A stretch of DNA of 64,000 nt, taken from Anisodus tanguticus (lineage: Eukaryota; Streptophyta; Magnoliopsida; Solanales; Solanaceae). The stretch's first letter is position 1, and each line of letters begins with the position of its first letter. A program made the translations under genes and the position numbers. Of this stretch, positions 23,309 through 36,108 are shown one piece after another. The stretch covers positions 30,401,001 through 30,465,000 of the forward strand of contig CM067539.1 of assembly GCA_034509755.1 (NCBI GenBank), read 5' to 3'. The notes beneath the pieces were generated by a model. It was not told where the DNA came from. It saw only the letters and a list, made by a program, of their open reading frames with translations, and ran no database searches.

Positions 23309-24143
23309 TTGATATATGTACGCCGTTTTACTACTGACAATAATGTTTCTGTTAATTTTGATCCGTTTGGGTTTTCTGTGAAGGATTTTCAGGCGGGGAT
23401 GCCACTAATGAGATGTATTAGCACTGGAGATTTGTATCCCATCACTGCCACTACCAACAATCAAGTCACCAATCCATCCACCTCTGTAGCTATTTCTCCT
23501 AGTTTATGGCATAACCAGTTGCGATACCTGGGAGCACCGATGTTCAATTTTTTTAGAAATAATAAATTTGTTGATTGTAACAAACTTGTGGACTCTCATT
23601 TTTGCCAGGCTTGTATTTTTGGGAAGCATGTTAAACTTCCTTTTTCTTTATCTGCTTCAAATACTCTTATGCCATTTGATCTCATGCATAATGATTTGTG
23701 TACATCCCCGATTTTATGTTCGGCAAGTCATAAGTATTATATGTTTATTTTGGATGATTATTCAATTTTTTGTGGACATTTCCCATAGGAAATAAATCAC
23801 AGATCTTCACCATTTTAAATAATTTAGTGTTTTCATCAAAACCCAATTTGAGAAATCCATTAAATGTTTTCAATGTGACAATGAGAGAGAATTCATAAAT
23901 GACCAAGTTAAGGAATTTTGTCACCAAAATGGAATTTCCTTGTGTCTTTCATGTCCACATACTTCTCATCAAAATGGAAAAGTCGAAAGAAAAATCCGAA
24001 CAATCAACAATCTAATTCGCACACTTCTTGCACATTCGTCCACACCACCATCTTTTTGGCATCATGCTCTTCAAATAACTACATATCTTTTAAACATTCT
24101 TCCTAGCAAGCTACTCTCAAACATATTACCCACAAAATCATAG
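23309..24143 (+). pseudogene. copia integrase relic
   Basis: The zinc-binding region appears as LWHNQLRYLG with CQACIFGKH; the usual second His of the LWHxRLGH motif is replaced by Tyr. The core begins FDLMHNDLC. A stop at 23786-23788 and frameshifts near 23790-23935 split it. The last segment, 23940-24143, shows SCPHTSHQNGKVERKIRTIN, which includes the catalytic Glu region. Non-functional. Confidence 0.85.
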
Positions 24144-24594
24144 GGAATATAAGTGTTATGATATGTCTAATGGAAAAATTATCATCTCTCATCACATTGA
24201 TTTTAATGAGTCCACATTCCCGTTTGCTAAATCTCATGTGGTGTCCCCGCCTTCATACGAATTTTTGGACGTAGGAATACATCCAATTTGAAATCACCAT
24301 CTACATGCCCAAACCAATACTTCCTCGGCTGGACCAGCCCAAAATGAACCACCAAATATAGTGGCCCAACAATGAAATGGGACTGGACTAGTTCGAGTCG
24401 GGGAGCCCACTGCTTCCTCCTCTTCGACCTCGGCCCAGTCCACTTCTCGTAACTAGCATGCCAAAACGAGGGAGCCCACTACTCCCTCATCCAATTCCCC
24501 AACCAGGCCACTAGGCCCAACTCCACCAGCCTGCAATATCACTATCTCTCGGCCTAGTCCATAAACTGAAAGCCCACTGCCCCATCCATCGGTC
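24144..24594 (+). other. Integrase-RT linker, degraded
   Basis: GC-richer, Ser/Pro/Thr-type linker with stops, as expected between integrase and RT in copia elements. No domain was recognised. Confidence 0.5.
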
Positions 24595-25446
24595 TTGATC
24601 CCACCTCGGATCGTTGAAACCCGTGCCATGCACGGAATTTTTTGGCCCAAGCGTCATTTTAACCTAACATATTCGGTTCAACCATTACCACTTCCAAAAA
24701 ATCCCAAAGCGGCCGTATCATCCCCGAATTGGAAAGCTTCCATATTAGATGAAATTGATGCTCTTATTAAAAATAAGACGTGGGAGTTAGTGTCCCGTCC
24801 ATCTAATGTGAACATAATACGTTCTATGTGGATTTTCTGTCATAAAAAAAATTATGATGGATCTTTTGCGAGACACAAAGCTCGTCTTGTTGGTGATGGT
24901 AGGTCTGAGCAGGTTGGTGTGGATTGCGGTGAAACATTCAGTCCAATAGTTAAACCATCAACTATCAGGACTGTTCTCAGTCTGGCTCTGTCCAAATCAT
25001 TGTCCATCTATCAGTTGGACATCAATAATGCTTTTTTACATGGTTACCTACAAGAAATATTTTACATGCACCAGCCTTTGGGCTTCCGAGATCCAACTCA
25101 TATGGATTATGTTTTCTTGTTGAAAAAATCATTATATGATTTGAAACAGGCCCCCAGGGCGTGGCACAACAGGTTTGTAGGGTTCGTATCCACACTGGGT
25201 TTCTCACACAGCAAGACCAATCAGTCTTTGTTCATTTACAAGAAGGAAAATGACATGGCATATATTATTCTCTATGTGGATGACATCATTCTCACAGCGT
25301 CAGCTGAATCACTTCGCCAGTCTATTATGTCCTTCATTTCTTCGAAATTTGCTATGAAGGATTTGAGCCCTTTAAACTATTTTTTGGGAATTGTTGTAAC
25401 TCAATATGCAGGTGGTCATTTTCTATGTCAAAAGAAATACGCCTAG
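24595..25446 (+). pseudogene. copia reverse transcriptase relic
   Basis: One 283-residue frame. WKASILDEIDALIKNKTWEL opens the domain, the first catalytic Asp is in YQLDINNAFLHGYL, then SLYDLKQAPRAWH, and the active site is YVDD in IILYVDDIIL. It ends at a TAG (25444-25446) soon after the RT core, before the RNase H connection. Confidence 0.92.
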
Positions 25447-26200
25447 GAGATCATTGACAAAGCCTGTGTGTCCTCGCGCAAATCGTCACATACGCTGGTT
25501 GATACAAAGGCAAAATTAACTCTACAGGTACTCCATACAGTGACCCCACATTACCGCAGCTTAGCAGGGGCATTGTAGTATCTCACCTTCATGAGACCTG
25601 ATATCTTATACAGTTCAACAAGTTTGTTTACATATGCATGATCTGAAGGAAGAACATATGGAGGCCCTTAAACGAATTATGTGGTATGTTAAGGGTACTT
25701 TTGATTTTGGGTTGCATCTGTATAAGTCCATCGTTTCTGGCCTCACATCTTACACAGATGCTGATTGAGGTAGCTGTCCGGATACACAACGTTCCACCTC
25801 TGGTTATTGTGTGTTTCAAGGAGACAACCTCATTTCGTGGTCGTCGAAACGCCAACTTACACTATCTCGGTCGAGTGCTGAGGTAGAATATCGAGGGGTA
25901 GCTAATGTGGTCACAGAATCATGTTGGCTCTGTAATCTTTTTTTGGAACTTCATTGTCTGATCGACAAAGCAACTGTGGTTTATTGTGATAATATAAGTG
26001 CAATATATTTATCCGGTAACCCTGTCCAGCATCAACACACAAAACACATAGAGATGGATATATTGTTTGTCCGTGAAAAGGTTGCTCGTGGACAAGTCCG
26101 TGTTCTTCATGTACCGTCCCGTTATCATATTGCAGATATTTTCACGAAAGATCTTCAACGCGTACTTTTTGATGATTTCAGGGACATTCTCGGCATATGA
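25447..26200 (+). pseudogene. copia RT connection and RNase H relic
   Basis: The connection domain at 25447-25810 is broken by several shifts. The frame 25811-26200 carries most of RNase H: DNLISWSSKRQ, then SSAEVEYRGVAN with the catalytic Glu, YCDNISAIYL with a catalytic Asp, and the C-terminal HIADIFTKDLQ. The first RNase H Asp lies upstream, in the broken part near 25757 (TDADW followed by a stop). Confidence 0.88.
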
Positions 26201-26227
26201 GAATCTCACGCTAAGTCTGCAGGGGAC

Positions 26228-26427
26228 TATTAGATAATTATGGAAATAATCACTATTATTTCCATAATCCAATCATATCATATCATAATCATGGAATTAG
26301 GATATCATAATCAAATTATATCATATCATTAGGATGTAAATAAATGTGATATATTCTTAAGATCCTAGAGATGTATATATGATTGTATGGATTAATAAAA
26401 AAGTCATGAAATTATTATTTTCCATCA
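26228..26427 (+). repeat. 3' LTR, 200 bp
   Basis: Starts TATTAGATAATTATGG (first dinucleotide TA instead of TG) and ends TTTTCCATCA. The polypurine tract GCAGGGGAC lies at 26219-26227 directly before it. Confidence 0.9.
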
Positions 26428-26432
26428 GCTAT

Positions 26433-28739
26433 GCCGACGTTAGATAAGTTAAAATTACATATGACTGTTTGCAATAAACTACAATAAAATAATCATTTCA
26501 TAATCTAGCTAGCTAATGCAAATTGCTTTAAACAAATACGGCAAATCTCTGAAAAAGTGGATTGAGCTAGATTCCCTCGTTAATTTCATGTATAATTACT
26601 GAATTTTACATATTATAACATTGGTTACGAAATTATTAGTAGACCCCGACATGGAACCCAGCAAGTCACTATCTTTCAGGTGAACCATTAAGAATAAACC
26701 CAAAGAAAATCAGTTATTCTGTTCTCAAACTTTGATCATTCAGGCACATTTCGCAATTTACTAGTAGTAATACTGAGGGACCGGGACTACTATCTCCAGG
26801 AATAGTGCAGCGTAAGCCGGGAATTTAGATATAAAAAAAAAAGAAAACCATCATAATTGTCTCAATAATCTCAAAACATATATAAATAATATCTCAAAAC
26901 AGTAGAAGTCTGAAATAGAAATACAATGACTAAAATAATAGCTCATAACAGTAAATACAATTGTCACGGGTATCTAAGATGAAATAAATACATAATACGG
27001 ATAGAATAGAAGTTGCTCCACGAATCAATAGTGAAAGACTTACCTCTACTGGATATCCCCACTTCTCGAACAAGATCACCAAGGCACAACAAACTACTAG
27101 AAGAATCTGTATAGATCAGCGAGTGAAATTTAGTGAGCAGCACAAGCCTAGTGAGATCATCGATCGCTCCTCAGAGCAAATTTTTAAAAATAATGCATGA
27201 AAGAAACAATGGATCATTGTGGGTTAGGACCACTAGACCGATCAGTTCAATCCATGAGCCCTTATAAATACTAGGTAATCCACTAGACTAAAGTGATATG
27301 AACTCTTATGGATACTCGAAATTCATTAGATCTACACCTATGGTGTCACAATTCAAAATCTCCTAAGTCATGATGAACCACTTCCATTAATTACATGCAT
27401 AAAGTATAGCATGCGAAATAATTATAAAGTCATAAAAATATCTCAATAGTTACAAGTGCAGAAAAATGCAAATTCACCCCCAAAATCTGGTGATACGAAT
27501 ACAAGAGATGCTAAAATTATGGTAAATTCATAATCTGAGTCAACTATGCTATTTGCAATTAAAAATAGGAAGTAAAATATAGATAGGAGTCCGGTGTTGT
27601 GGATTAGCCAAGCAGCTCATCTCGAAGTCTCCAAATCACCAGCTATCAGACACGACCGCAAACTCCATTAATGCACGAATTTAAATTCACACAAAAGAGT
27701 ACCATAAGTGTAGCATGAGTACGGAAAATAATGTGTACTCAACAAATATATTTGACCTACCCAACAGTGTAAGGGCGAGGGTTGGTCTTTGAAGTAATTG
27801 CATTCTACACCTAAACGGTTATATAGCTCCAGACAGATAAAGAATCAGCAAAAGAGATAGAATTAATCGACATAACCATAAGAAAATACAGAATCAACAT
27901 ATAAATAAGATATACACAAATTCACTTCAATGACAAGATATAATTCTCAAATAAAAATAATGTGTAATATGGAATGTCAAGTAATGACTACAACTGAATT
28001 ATCTAATACTCTCAACAACCTACGTAACACTAGTCCGACTGGGCATAACCATCACGAAAGATGTCAAAGTGCATCTTCACAACATTTCTCAATCTCATAA
28101 CAATCACATATCAATATGTCAGAGAGATATCTAGAAAGTATGAGTTTCAGGCTGAACATGTCAACCTACATGCACAGATCTAATCGAAACCCAACATGGA
28201 ATTAATATTCATGTAATCTTCACTTAGCATAGAATTTCCTCCTAATGTTTCAATTAATCTAGTAATTCAAGAAAATAAGATACATAAGTTAGATAAACTC
28301 GCCATGTCACCTGGTGCCTGCATATATGCTCGTCACCTCGCCTATATATCACCCGTTACCTTTAGTTCATTCATTAATTATTTAACTGATAAAAACATCC
28401 CTCGTCGCAGGGCCATGTCTTAACTTATCTCGCACTGAAGCTCCAGAAACTCAAAGAAAGACTTTACCCTTTCTTAACGCATCCAAACGCCCAATCTATT
28501 CAAAATGATTTCTACAGGATCAAACAAAGTCAACAAGACCTATATTGACATATAAATAATAAAGTAAAAAATTAATAAAAAGTCAAACCGAAGCACTCAG
28601 GTCAAAATAAAAAATTTCTTCCAAAATTGGATTATACATACCCCAAGAGTCTTAAATCCAGAATTTCATAATCACTAATCGACCTCCAATTCCCTTAATT
28701 TTATCCTCTTTTTCATTCCTTCTCCAATTTATTCAAGTA
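26433..28739. other. Degenerate Ty3/gypsy-LTR-like debris
   Basis: No gene. A module at about 27589-27740 (GGTGTTGTGGATTAGCCA, later GTGTAGCATGAGTACGG) recurs in diverged form at about 32078-32220, suggesting two relics of one LTR family. No clean termini or target-site duplications were found. Confidence 0.35.
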
Positions 28740-29902
28740 CAGATTGTTGGAAATTTACTAATGTGAAATTAAGTTTATCCCATTATTTATGACTCGAACA
28801 ATTGGGGCCCCACACGTCGAAAATGTCGTTTTCACACACGTGTAATCTTAGTGCCAAGTATCGTAAATTTCGTTAATGAAAGAGATATTGGTACGTAAGT
28901 GAAATGTTTGAGACATAGAATGATGGACGATTATTGGCTAAATAACAAGTGTTCCACGTTGGTAAACGAAGGAAGGATTGTGCGAAGTGTAAGATGGTAC
29001 AGGTCGGAAAAGGGTTGCGGAGCCGAGAAGGGCCGCGACGCCTCCCTGATTGGGCCGCGACGCCCCCTTCTAGTGCCACGGCGCCTGATTGGCAGTGAGC
29101 ATCGTGAGTTTCTGGATGAATTAGCGTCGCAGCGCTAATGTGGCAGAGCCGCGACGCTTCATTGGCAGTGACTGCTCGACGGAATTCCAAAGGTTTGGCT
29201 GTTGAGGTGGTTTCAATGGCAATGAATCCACCCAATAATGGTCATTACTTGGACCATTATGTTGCTGCATTACTTGGGGGTTAAATGTCATCCATTACAT
29301 GGCAATTGAATGCCATTATGGAGCATTTGAAAGACCATCTTGCACACCTATAAATTGAGGCCTTTGGCTCAATTCTATAGAAGAGAAAAAATGAACAAGT
29401 GAACATACTTACAAGTTAACAACACCACAAAGAGATCAATTTTTCTGATAAGCAATTCTTCTCTTAACAATCTTCATTATTCGTGTTCTTCGCTGGGATC
29501 ATTTCTTTAGGCTTTGCACACTTGATAGTTTGTTGTTTCATCTTGGGAGACTATTGTCCACACTTCCGTAAAGCCTATATACGGGGGCAATCTTTTCTTA
29601 AAGACAGAGAGTCATCTCTCGACTCAGCCGGTGGTGTTGTGATTATCTAATTGGTTGCTAAGTGTTTCGGGTGTGAACTTGATTCTCAAAGGACTCTAAC
29701 CGTTCAGATTCTCAGCGGTTCTACAAGCCACAAGTGTAGCAGTTTATGTTCTTGTATTTCTGAATACAAGATCCAGATTTGGAGTTTCAATTCAAAATCA
29801 AGAGATTGACAACTTGTTGTTGTAATCTTTGTTGTTTATCCTTTCAATCACTGTAATAATTATTTACTATTCTCGTACGTGCTTTACTTATCCAACACAG
29901 AT
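28740..29902 (+). mobile_element. Solo copia LTR with perfect CAGAT target-site duplication
   Basis: LTR 28745-29897 (1153 bp) starts TGTTGGAAATTT and ends TTATCCAACA. CAGAT lies at both 28740-28744 and 29898-29902. It shares with the array LTRs the terminus, a segment reading GAAAGAGATATTGG, and the U5-like stretch GGGGCAATC followed by TTTTCTTAAAGACAGAG. It is therefore a related but longer subfamily in plus orientation. A solo LTR arises when recombination between the two LTRs deletes the body. Confidence 0.93.
29349..29355 (+). promoter_or_regulatory. Likely TATA box of the solo LTR
   Basis: TATAAAT within CACCTATAAATTGAGGCC, about 600 bp into the LTR, where a U3 promoter would be expected. 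Position and sequence only; no transcript evidence. Confidence 0.5.
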
Positions 29903-30275
29903 TGAACGAGACTCTTGGGAAGGAATGGGAAATCGTCAAGGATGACTTCTTTGTTGGCGGAACGAAGGGCTAGATTCATCAGTAGCTTAGAAACTAGGAA
30001 GTGGATGAGGGAAAGTCAATCTAATCTCAGAGTTGCCCCCAGTTTCGATCATGCCTATCCAGATTCTCTTGATCTAGCTGAACTTACTTCGACGTAAGAG
30101 AAGGAATCACTCTAAAAGTTAGTCTTCTTTTATCAAAAGAATCCGATGCAGTTAGCGAGAGTCGTGGTAGTTCAGTTCGAAAGGAAAGGCAAGCCTTCCT
30201 TGCCTTCAGCCTAGCTATCTTGTCTTAGCTAGCCCTTTCAAACTAGCCTTTTGAAGCTTTCTCGCTCCCTCCCAA
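29903..30275. other. Organelle-like segment, possible NUMT
   Basis: Composition changes abruptly to higher GC, with phrases such as GGAAAGGCAAGCCTTCCTTG, which forms a short inverted repeat, as in plant mitochondrial spacer DNA. It begins directly after the solo LTR target site. No gene was recognised, and the call rests on style alone. Confidence 0.35.
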
Positions 30276-33200
30276 ATTTTCCAAAGAAATTAGATTAATT
30301 CACTAATAAAACATATGGAATTCAAGTGAAAATATTAAAACTGAGGTTAGATTCTTACCACCGCGAAGAATCGAAATAATTGTTGAAAACATTATCCAAA
30401 TCCGAGCTCTAGAACTCAAAATATGAAATAAAATGTTCAAATCTCAAAGTCAAAATGCTTATCACTGTTCAGGTCATGCCCTTCGCTAATGCGGGAAGCC
30501 GATACATGATCAAGGTCCCTTGGTGGCCAAACCTCTTGCGCAAATGTGTGCCAAGCCAAGCGATCACGGAAGTCCTCTGCATCGAAACCCCTATGTGAAC
30601 GTGAGCGGCATAGTGCGATCTCAATGCCTATGCCTTTTTCATGTCCTACGCGAACGCGACCCTGGCCACCAACTCCCCTATGCGATAGCGACAGTCATGC
30701 CCCCGATAGCAATGCAAATTTTGGGGCTGCACCAGCAACTAAAATCTAGTGTATTCTGCATTTTGGAACCCTCAAAATACCAATTCGAGGTCGTCTAGTC
30801 ACATATTCGATAGTGGTCAACTCTTATTTTTAGAGTTACTATTCTTCAACTTAAGCGTCAGAATCACTCTGGAGCCCCTCAGGATCCGTCCAAACTATCC
30901 AACTAAGTACTAAAACATCTCACAAATATATAAAAACTTTCAAATCTCGATTCCAAGTCAGTTTACCCCAAATCATTACTTTGATCAACTTTTAAGTTTT
31001 CAAATTCCTAGTTTTGATTTTCTTCTCCGAAACATATATGCCGTCCTCACAAGCCAAAAAAAAAAAACTTAACAAATCTATTAGAAGCCTCATTTAGGGG
31101 AAAAGATTCTAATACACAATGCAACTGAATGGGTCGTGACACATGACACCTCAAGAATGATAGAGATCCAATAGACCTAACAATATGATACCAATATCAA
31201 CATAAATAATTGACATGTACAACAAACAATATAAATAATCAAATTTATCAAATATTATCATGCGAAACCATATCAATCAAAGCAAGTGATAATGTCAAAT
31301 ATCCCTTGCGTGATTTAACAATACAACCTTAGGATGTCATTATCAGTTTATAGAAAGACAGTTCATCATGTTTTAAGTCTCAATAAAGTCATGTCGTATT
31401 CATACAAGAGTACGGTAAAAATCTCAAAATAGCATAAATGACCTACAACATGCTCTCCACACAAGGTATTTGAAAACACTAATGCAAGTTCCAATCAAGC
31501 TTTTGAAAAAGCAAGTAATTCAGAAGTTAAAAGTCTCACTCACCTCGAAGCGGGTGAAATTTCTCCAACCTAACAACATCCAATACTCCAACCAAATAAC
31601 CTTCAGTAGCCTTAATCTATGTAAAATATATATTGAGTAATGCATCAAATAAGACTAGGTAATTCATTTTTATAATTTTGGAAAAAGTCAAAGTCAACTC
31701 TCAAAATCATCTCTTAAAATCACAAAGCAAATTACATGGTCGAATTATCATAAGCTCATGAATTTAATTCTATGATCAAAGATTCGATTTTGTCACGAAC
31801 TAAAAATCAATAGTCGTGATGGCACCTACTCTAAACTCGATAGGCAAGTAAAAAACTTTTAAAAGCCAATTATACAATTAATTAAGCATAAAATTAAAGT
31901 GATAACACGATATAAGTCAAATCAAGTCTTTTACTCATAAAAGTGCAAAAATAACAAAACACCATCCAAAACCTAGTGTCATGTGCACCAGAGCTACTAA
32001 GAATACTAATAAAAGTCTTAAACAACTAAGTACAACTGTCTAAAAACAACAAAGAGACACACTTAAATAAGGATATTGGTGTTGCGGATCAGTCAGTTAG
32101 TTCACCCCAAGATCTCTTGAATCAACGGCCTCAGACTCAGACGGCTCCACCTACCCCACTGCAGCCTGAATCAAAATCTACACCGAAAATAGTACAACAA
32201 GTATAGTATGAGTATGGGAAGCACATATGATAACATCCAAGTCTACTCTATTAAATAGAAGTGTACTCGATCGTATGCAAAAATAATTAACTCAACTATG
32301 AGTCAGGGTCGAGTCCCACGGAGAATAATAAGTAGGTGATCAAGCAAAGTAAGAATATTCACCAACTACGCTAAGCCAAACACTTAAAGGTTATTTAGAG
32401 AGAAAATTATAACTAATGAGAAAATGTAAATTAACCTAGAAATCAAGTAACTGATCAATGGCCAAAAGAATGGGGACAAATGAAATTTCTCTCATGTAAC
32501 GATCCAATGTATTTCACGATTTATAAATAATGATGAGTTTATATTATTAGCATCGGATAATGACTCTAGATTAGCTTCTTCCGAAGACTAACAAGACTAT
32601 CTAATTGAATATCCCTAAAGCAATTAGGAGAATTACGAACACCTGAATACAACTACAAGTGACTCGCCTATCCCTAGGTCAAATTCACTAGATGAGAGTT
32701 AACGCCTCAAATTCTTGTTAATTAGTCTTTCCCAACCCCGATTTGCCTCTTTCAAGTTTAAAATGAAGTAAATGGGCGAGTCCTAGGGTTATCTACTCCT
32801 TTAATAAACATTAAAGAACAAGAATAATTAAAGAAACAATAAACTCACTTCACTATAAATAAAAATTATTCAGTACAAGCAAAACAAGTGTTTCAATCTA
32901 AACTTTAATCATGAATATTCCCATAAGCAAGATTCAAGTTAAGAAATAAATACTACACACTTAGATATTCAATACAAAGCAAGAAATCAAAGAAATGAAG
33001 TAAAGGTTCAAAAACGTGCTCACCCAAATCTTCAAATTTTCAACCCCAAAGTGTGGTGTAAGAACCCTACATTATAAAACTTGTATTTTCTGCCAAAAAT
33101 ATGTTTCCAGTGAGCTAGGTCGAGTTTATGTAGGTTTGGGATGAAAAGAATTGTGAAATCTCAAATATGCCCTGAATTGAATCATGATTTCGCACCTGCA

Positions 33201-33422
33201 GAATTTTACATCACAGGTGCAAATGTCTGACTTGGTCAAAGGGGTCGCAGGTGCGAAGCCCAGCTCACAAGTATGAGTCTTGAGCTTTCATCTGAGTAGC
33301 GCAATTGCTATGTCCTGCACATCGGTACGAGTCTTGGACTTTCTTCAGGGCAGCGCAGGTGCGACACCACCAGATGTTTTCTACTTCTTAAGTTGTTTTG
33401 CACTCAATTTCACTTCTTTGGA
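30276..33422. other. LTR-derived debris without coding region
   Basis: AT-rich tracts are mixed with GC-richer blocks at 30480-30790 (GCGAACGCGACCC) and 33180-33380 (repeated CAGGTGCGA), a style common in Ty3/gypsy LTRs of dicots. GGGTCGTGACA at about 31131-31141 resembles the end of such an LTR. No complete element could be delimited. Confidence 0.35.
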
Positions 33423-34180
33423 CTGTAACACCCACTAATCTTCAATATTTCTAAAATAATTATAATGCATGTCATAAATAGCCTCATATTATATATATAA
33501 AGGACGCAAAACTAAAATAAAGAGACTAGGATAAGTGGTAAAATCACCACTTGTCAACATGTACTAAGTAAATCTCATTGACTGACAACATTGAAGTGGT
33601 GATGAGGTTTGCTTATAAAAAAGAGTCTCTACAACATTTACAGGGTTACTTTATCATAACTACAGTTTCAACGAATAAGATAAAAGATAAGCTAAAGTAA
33701 GCAAGTTGATCAGATAATTAGGTAATCAATGAAAACAAACAGGTGAAATGCAATGCAATGGGCATATATGACTACCAGTATACTCACAAACTACCACAGG
33801 TGGGTCTGAGAGACGTGACATATGAAAAACTCGCGAGATCGATATATCCACCCGAAATCCAATCTAACCAGTCCACATTGGAAAACCAACCATTTAGAGT
33901 TGAAACTCATCATTCCACCCGGAACCAAGTCCAATCAGACCACATCGGGCCAAATATTATGCAAGTCAATCCAATGAATATGCATGAACGATTATAAGAA
34001 AACATGAATATCATATGCAATATAGTTAAAATCATGCACTATGCAGAAGTAAGTCAAACAATTTGATTATCACAAGTGTACGAGATTAAGTGGAGTGATG
34101 TATACACATAGAAAATCAAATCAAGAGAATTATCTATCAACTAATACCGAACATGCTTTAAAATGATATTGGTACCCCTA
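33423..34180. other. Unassigned AT-rich sequence
   Basis: One small frame (33743-33997) matches no family I know. Nothing else can be supported. Confidence 0.4.
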
Positions 34181-34239
34181 TCAGTGCCCATCACATCATG
34201 GATACGAGACCCCCTCTTTCACCATTTACCCTTTTAACA

Positions 34240-34620
34240 TACAATCAAACATCTCTATAATTGTCATTCGTTATAACAACATTTCATTATAACAAGCTAA
34301 TTTTCTCGAGAATTAATTTTTTATGTTATATTTTATTTCTCTATAACAACATTCTATCTATAAAATCAGTGTCATTCATTATATAGAAAAACTTTTTATA
34401 AAATTACCTCTTTATAACAGCCATACTCAACTATTGTGTTATAATATTTTATAAGAAATATACTATGTATAAAAATAAAATATTAAAATATTTATGGTAA
34501 TTATCGTTAATGACATGAACATAGTAAATTTCAAGTACGAATATCTACAATTGTAGAATTCTTACAACAACTATAAAATATTTAAATGCATATGTTCCTT
34601 AGATTTTAATTTTTTATCGG
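34240..34620. repeat. TATAACA-rich dispersed-repeat relic
   Basis: Variants of CTATAACAACATT occur at least four times (for example in CGTTATAACAACATTTC and CTCTATAACAACATTC). This is typical of a small non-coding dispersed repeat of MITE type. No terminal inverted repeats were delimited. Confidence 0.35.
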
Positions 34621-34639
34621 TACGGGACACCTAGTTATG

Positions 34640-34830
34640 GATTTATTACGCCCTCTATCCAATTTAAATGACAAATTTTCATTTTTGGTCAATCCAAAAA
34701 GGAATGACACATTACAATAATTTAACTTTATACTTCACATTTTATGCTTAACGAGATAATTTATAACCACACAAATATCTTTGACTTATTTTAAACCACA
34801 AGATTCAAAAGTGTAAGGGGTCTCAAAAGC
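34640..34830. repeat. Truncated MITE-like repeat
   Basis: CGCCCTCTATCCAATTTAAA and later CACACAAATATCTTTGACTT resemble a widespread small dicot repeat beginning CTCCCTCCGTCC. Only one terminus is recognisable, so it is probably truncated. Confidence 0.35.
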
Positions 34831-34886
34831 TACTGAAAGTAAAAAACAAGAGATGAAATAAATCGAATGCCAATTCTATTTTCGAA

Positions 34887-35732
34887 TGTTAGCGATAATG
34901 TCGTCTGACACTAGTAACAACACTTTAGCAAAAACAGAAACTTTAAAGAGTAAATGCAGCGGACTTTAAAGAATACAAAGGCTTAAAAATTTCATAAGTT
35001 ATATAATATATATAACTTATTATGGTCAATGACCAGATGTATTGTATATAAATGATATACAAAATTACAAATTCCTTTCTTAACAATTTACAATATAAAA
35101 TGGAAAGGAATTAAAAGTTGAAGTCGCAGATGACTTCTGCCTGAAAAATATAACTAAGTAGACATAGAAAACCTCTCATTACAATCGCTCCATACAAAAT
35201 TAATCTAGAATCTAAACAACAATTGTAATGTTGGACAGAATGTCATCGACACACTCAGACAACATTTGTGATCCAGATTTCTGAGTTGAAATCCCGAGAG
35301 CTCTCTTGGTATTTTTGCAATCTAATTCCGGATAATCTATTCGCTATTGTGGCCTCTCTATTTATAGTAGAGAGTCATTCTTGAAAATCTCATCGATCAG
35401 TTGAGGAGGTTGAGGAAAAGGTGGGCAACCGGTGTGTTTGTTGGAGAATATCATGGATTCGAAATCTCAACAGCTTTGACTTGTTCTTCACTCGAATTCT
35501 TCCCCAAACTTTGACTCTTTCTCCCATATTTTATACAGCTCTAATTCACCACTCCTAAGTCAATTTTACCCCACAGTAAAATATTACTGCTTAACGTGAA
35601 GTAAGGCAAAAATGTTATAAAAAATGTTGGTCTGAATGTTGTGACATTTGTTCCAACATTTTTATACATTCAAATCAGTCCTTTAGAACATATGTTGGGT
35701 CAAATGTCACAACACCAAACCCAACATTAACA
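34887..35732 (-). repeat. 3' LTR of the Sirevirus-like element, about 846 bp
   Basis: The high end reads CCAACATTAACA followed by ATCTCCCCCTTTTTGCC, so on the minus strand a polypurine tract is followed by TGTTAATG. The low end is placed at TGTTAGCG (34887), which pairs with the TAACA terminus; this end is less certain. A minus-strand TATA box, CTATAAATA, lies at 35359-35367, about 365 bp into the LTR. The left target site would be TCGAA (34882-34886). Confidence 0.7.
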
Positions 35733-36108
35733 ATCTCCCCCTTTTTGCCTTTATTCACAAAACATATTACAAAATGTACAAACGACTTAGTGCATTGTCA
35801 CAGATGTTGTCCAACACTTGTGATTATAGACAAGCTCCCCCTTAACTTGTGATGGCATACAAGTAAACATGTGTATACCACTCTATAGGATTAGAAAAAA
35901 AAAAGCACATATACACACATCATCCAATATATACAAAACCGAAAATAGAAATAAACCATTGTCAACAAGTATCCACATCAATCCATCAAAACATTTAACA
36001 AGCATTTATAGTTAAGGTTTAGCAACATCCTTCAGCTTCCTCCTTGCTCATCACACAGTAGAAGCAGCTTCCAGCAACTTTCTACTTCTCGTATATCGAC
36101 TTTCACTC
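35733..36108 (-). other. 3' untranslated region with polypurine tract
   Basis: The minus-strand AAAAGGGGGAGA lies at about 35734-35747. The rest is AT-rich with no coding potential. Confidence 0.6.

Larger units (their letters stand above)
21372..26432 (+). mobile_element. Complete but decayed Ty1/copia element with GCTAT target-site duplication
   Basis: Element 21377-26427 is flanked by perfect GCTAT at 21372-21376 and 26428-26432. Order on the plus strand: 5' LTR, primer-binding region, gag, protease, integrase, RT, RNase H, polypurine tract, 3' LTR. The 5' LTR is 360 bp and the 3' LTR 200 bp; the difference is mostly microsatellite. The protease and RNase H sequences look like the Ale/Retrofit group of copia, but that lineage call is tentative. 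All coding regions are split by frameshifts. Confidence 0.92.
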
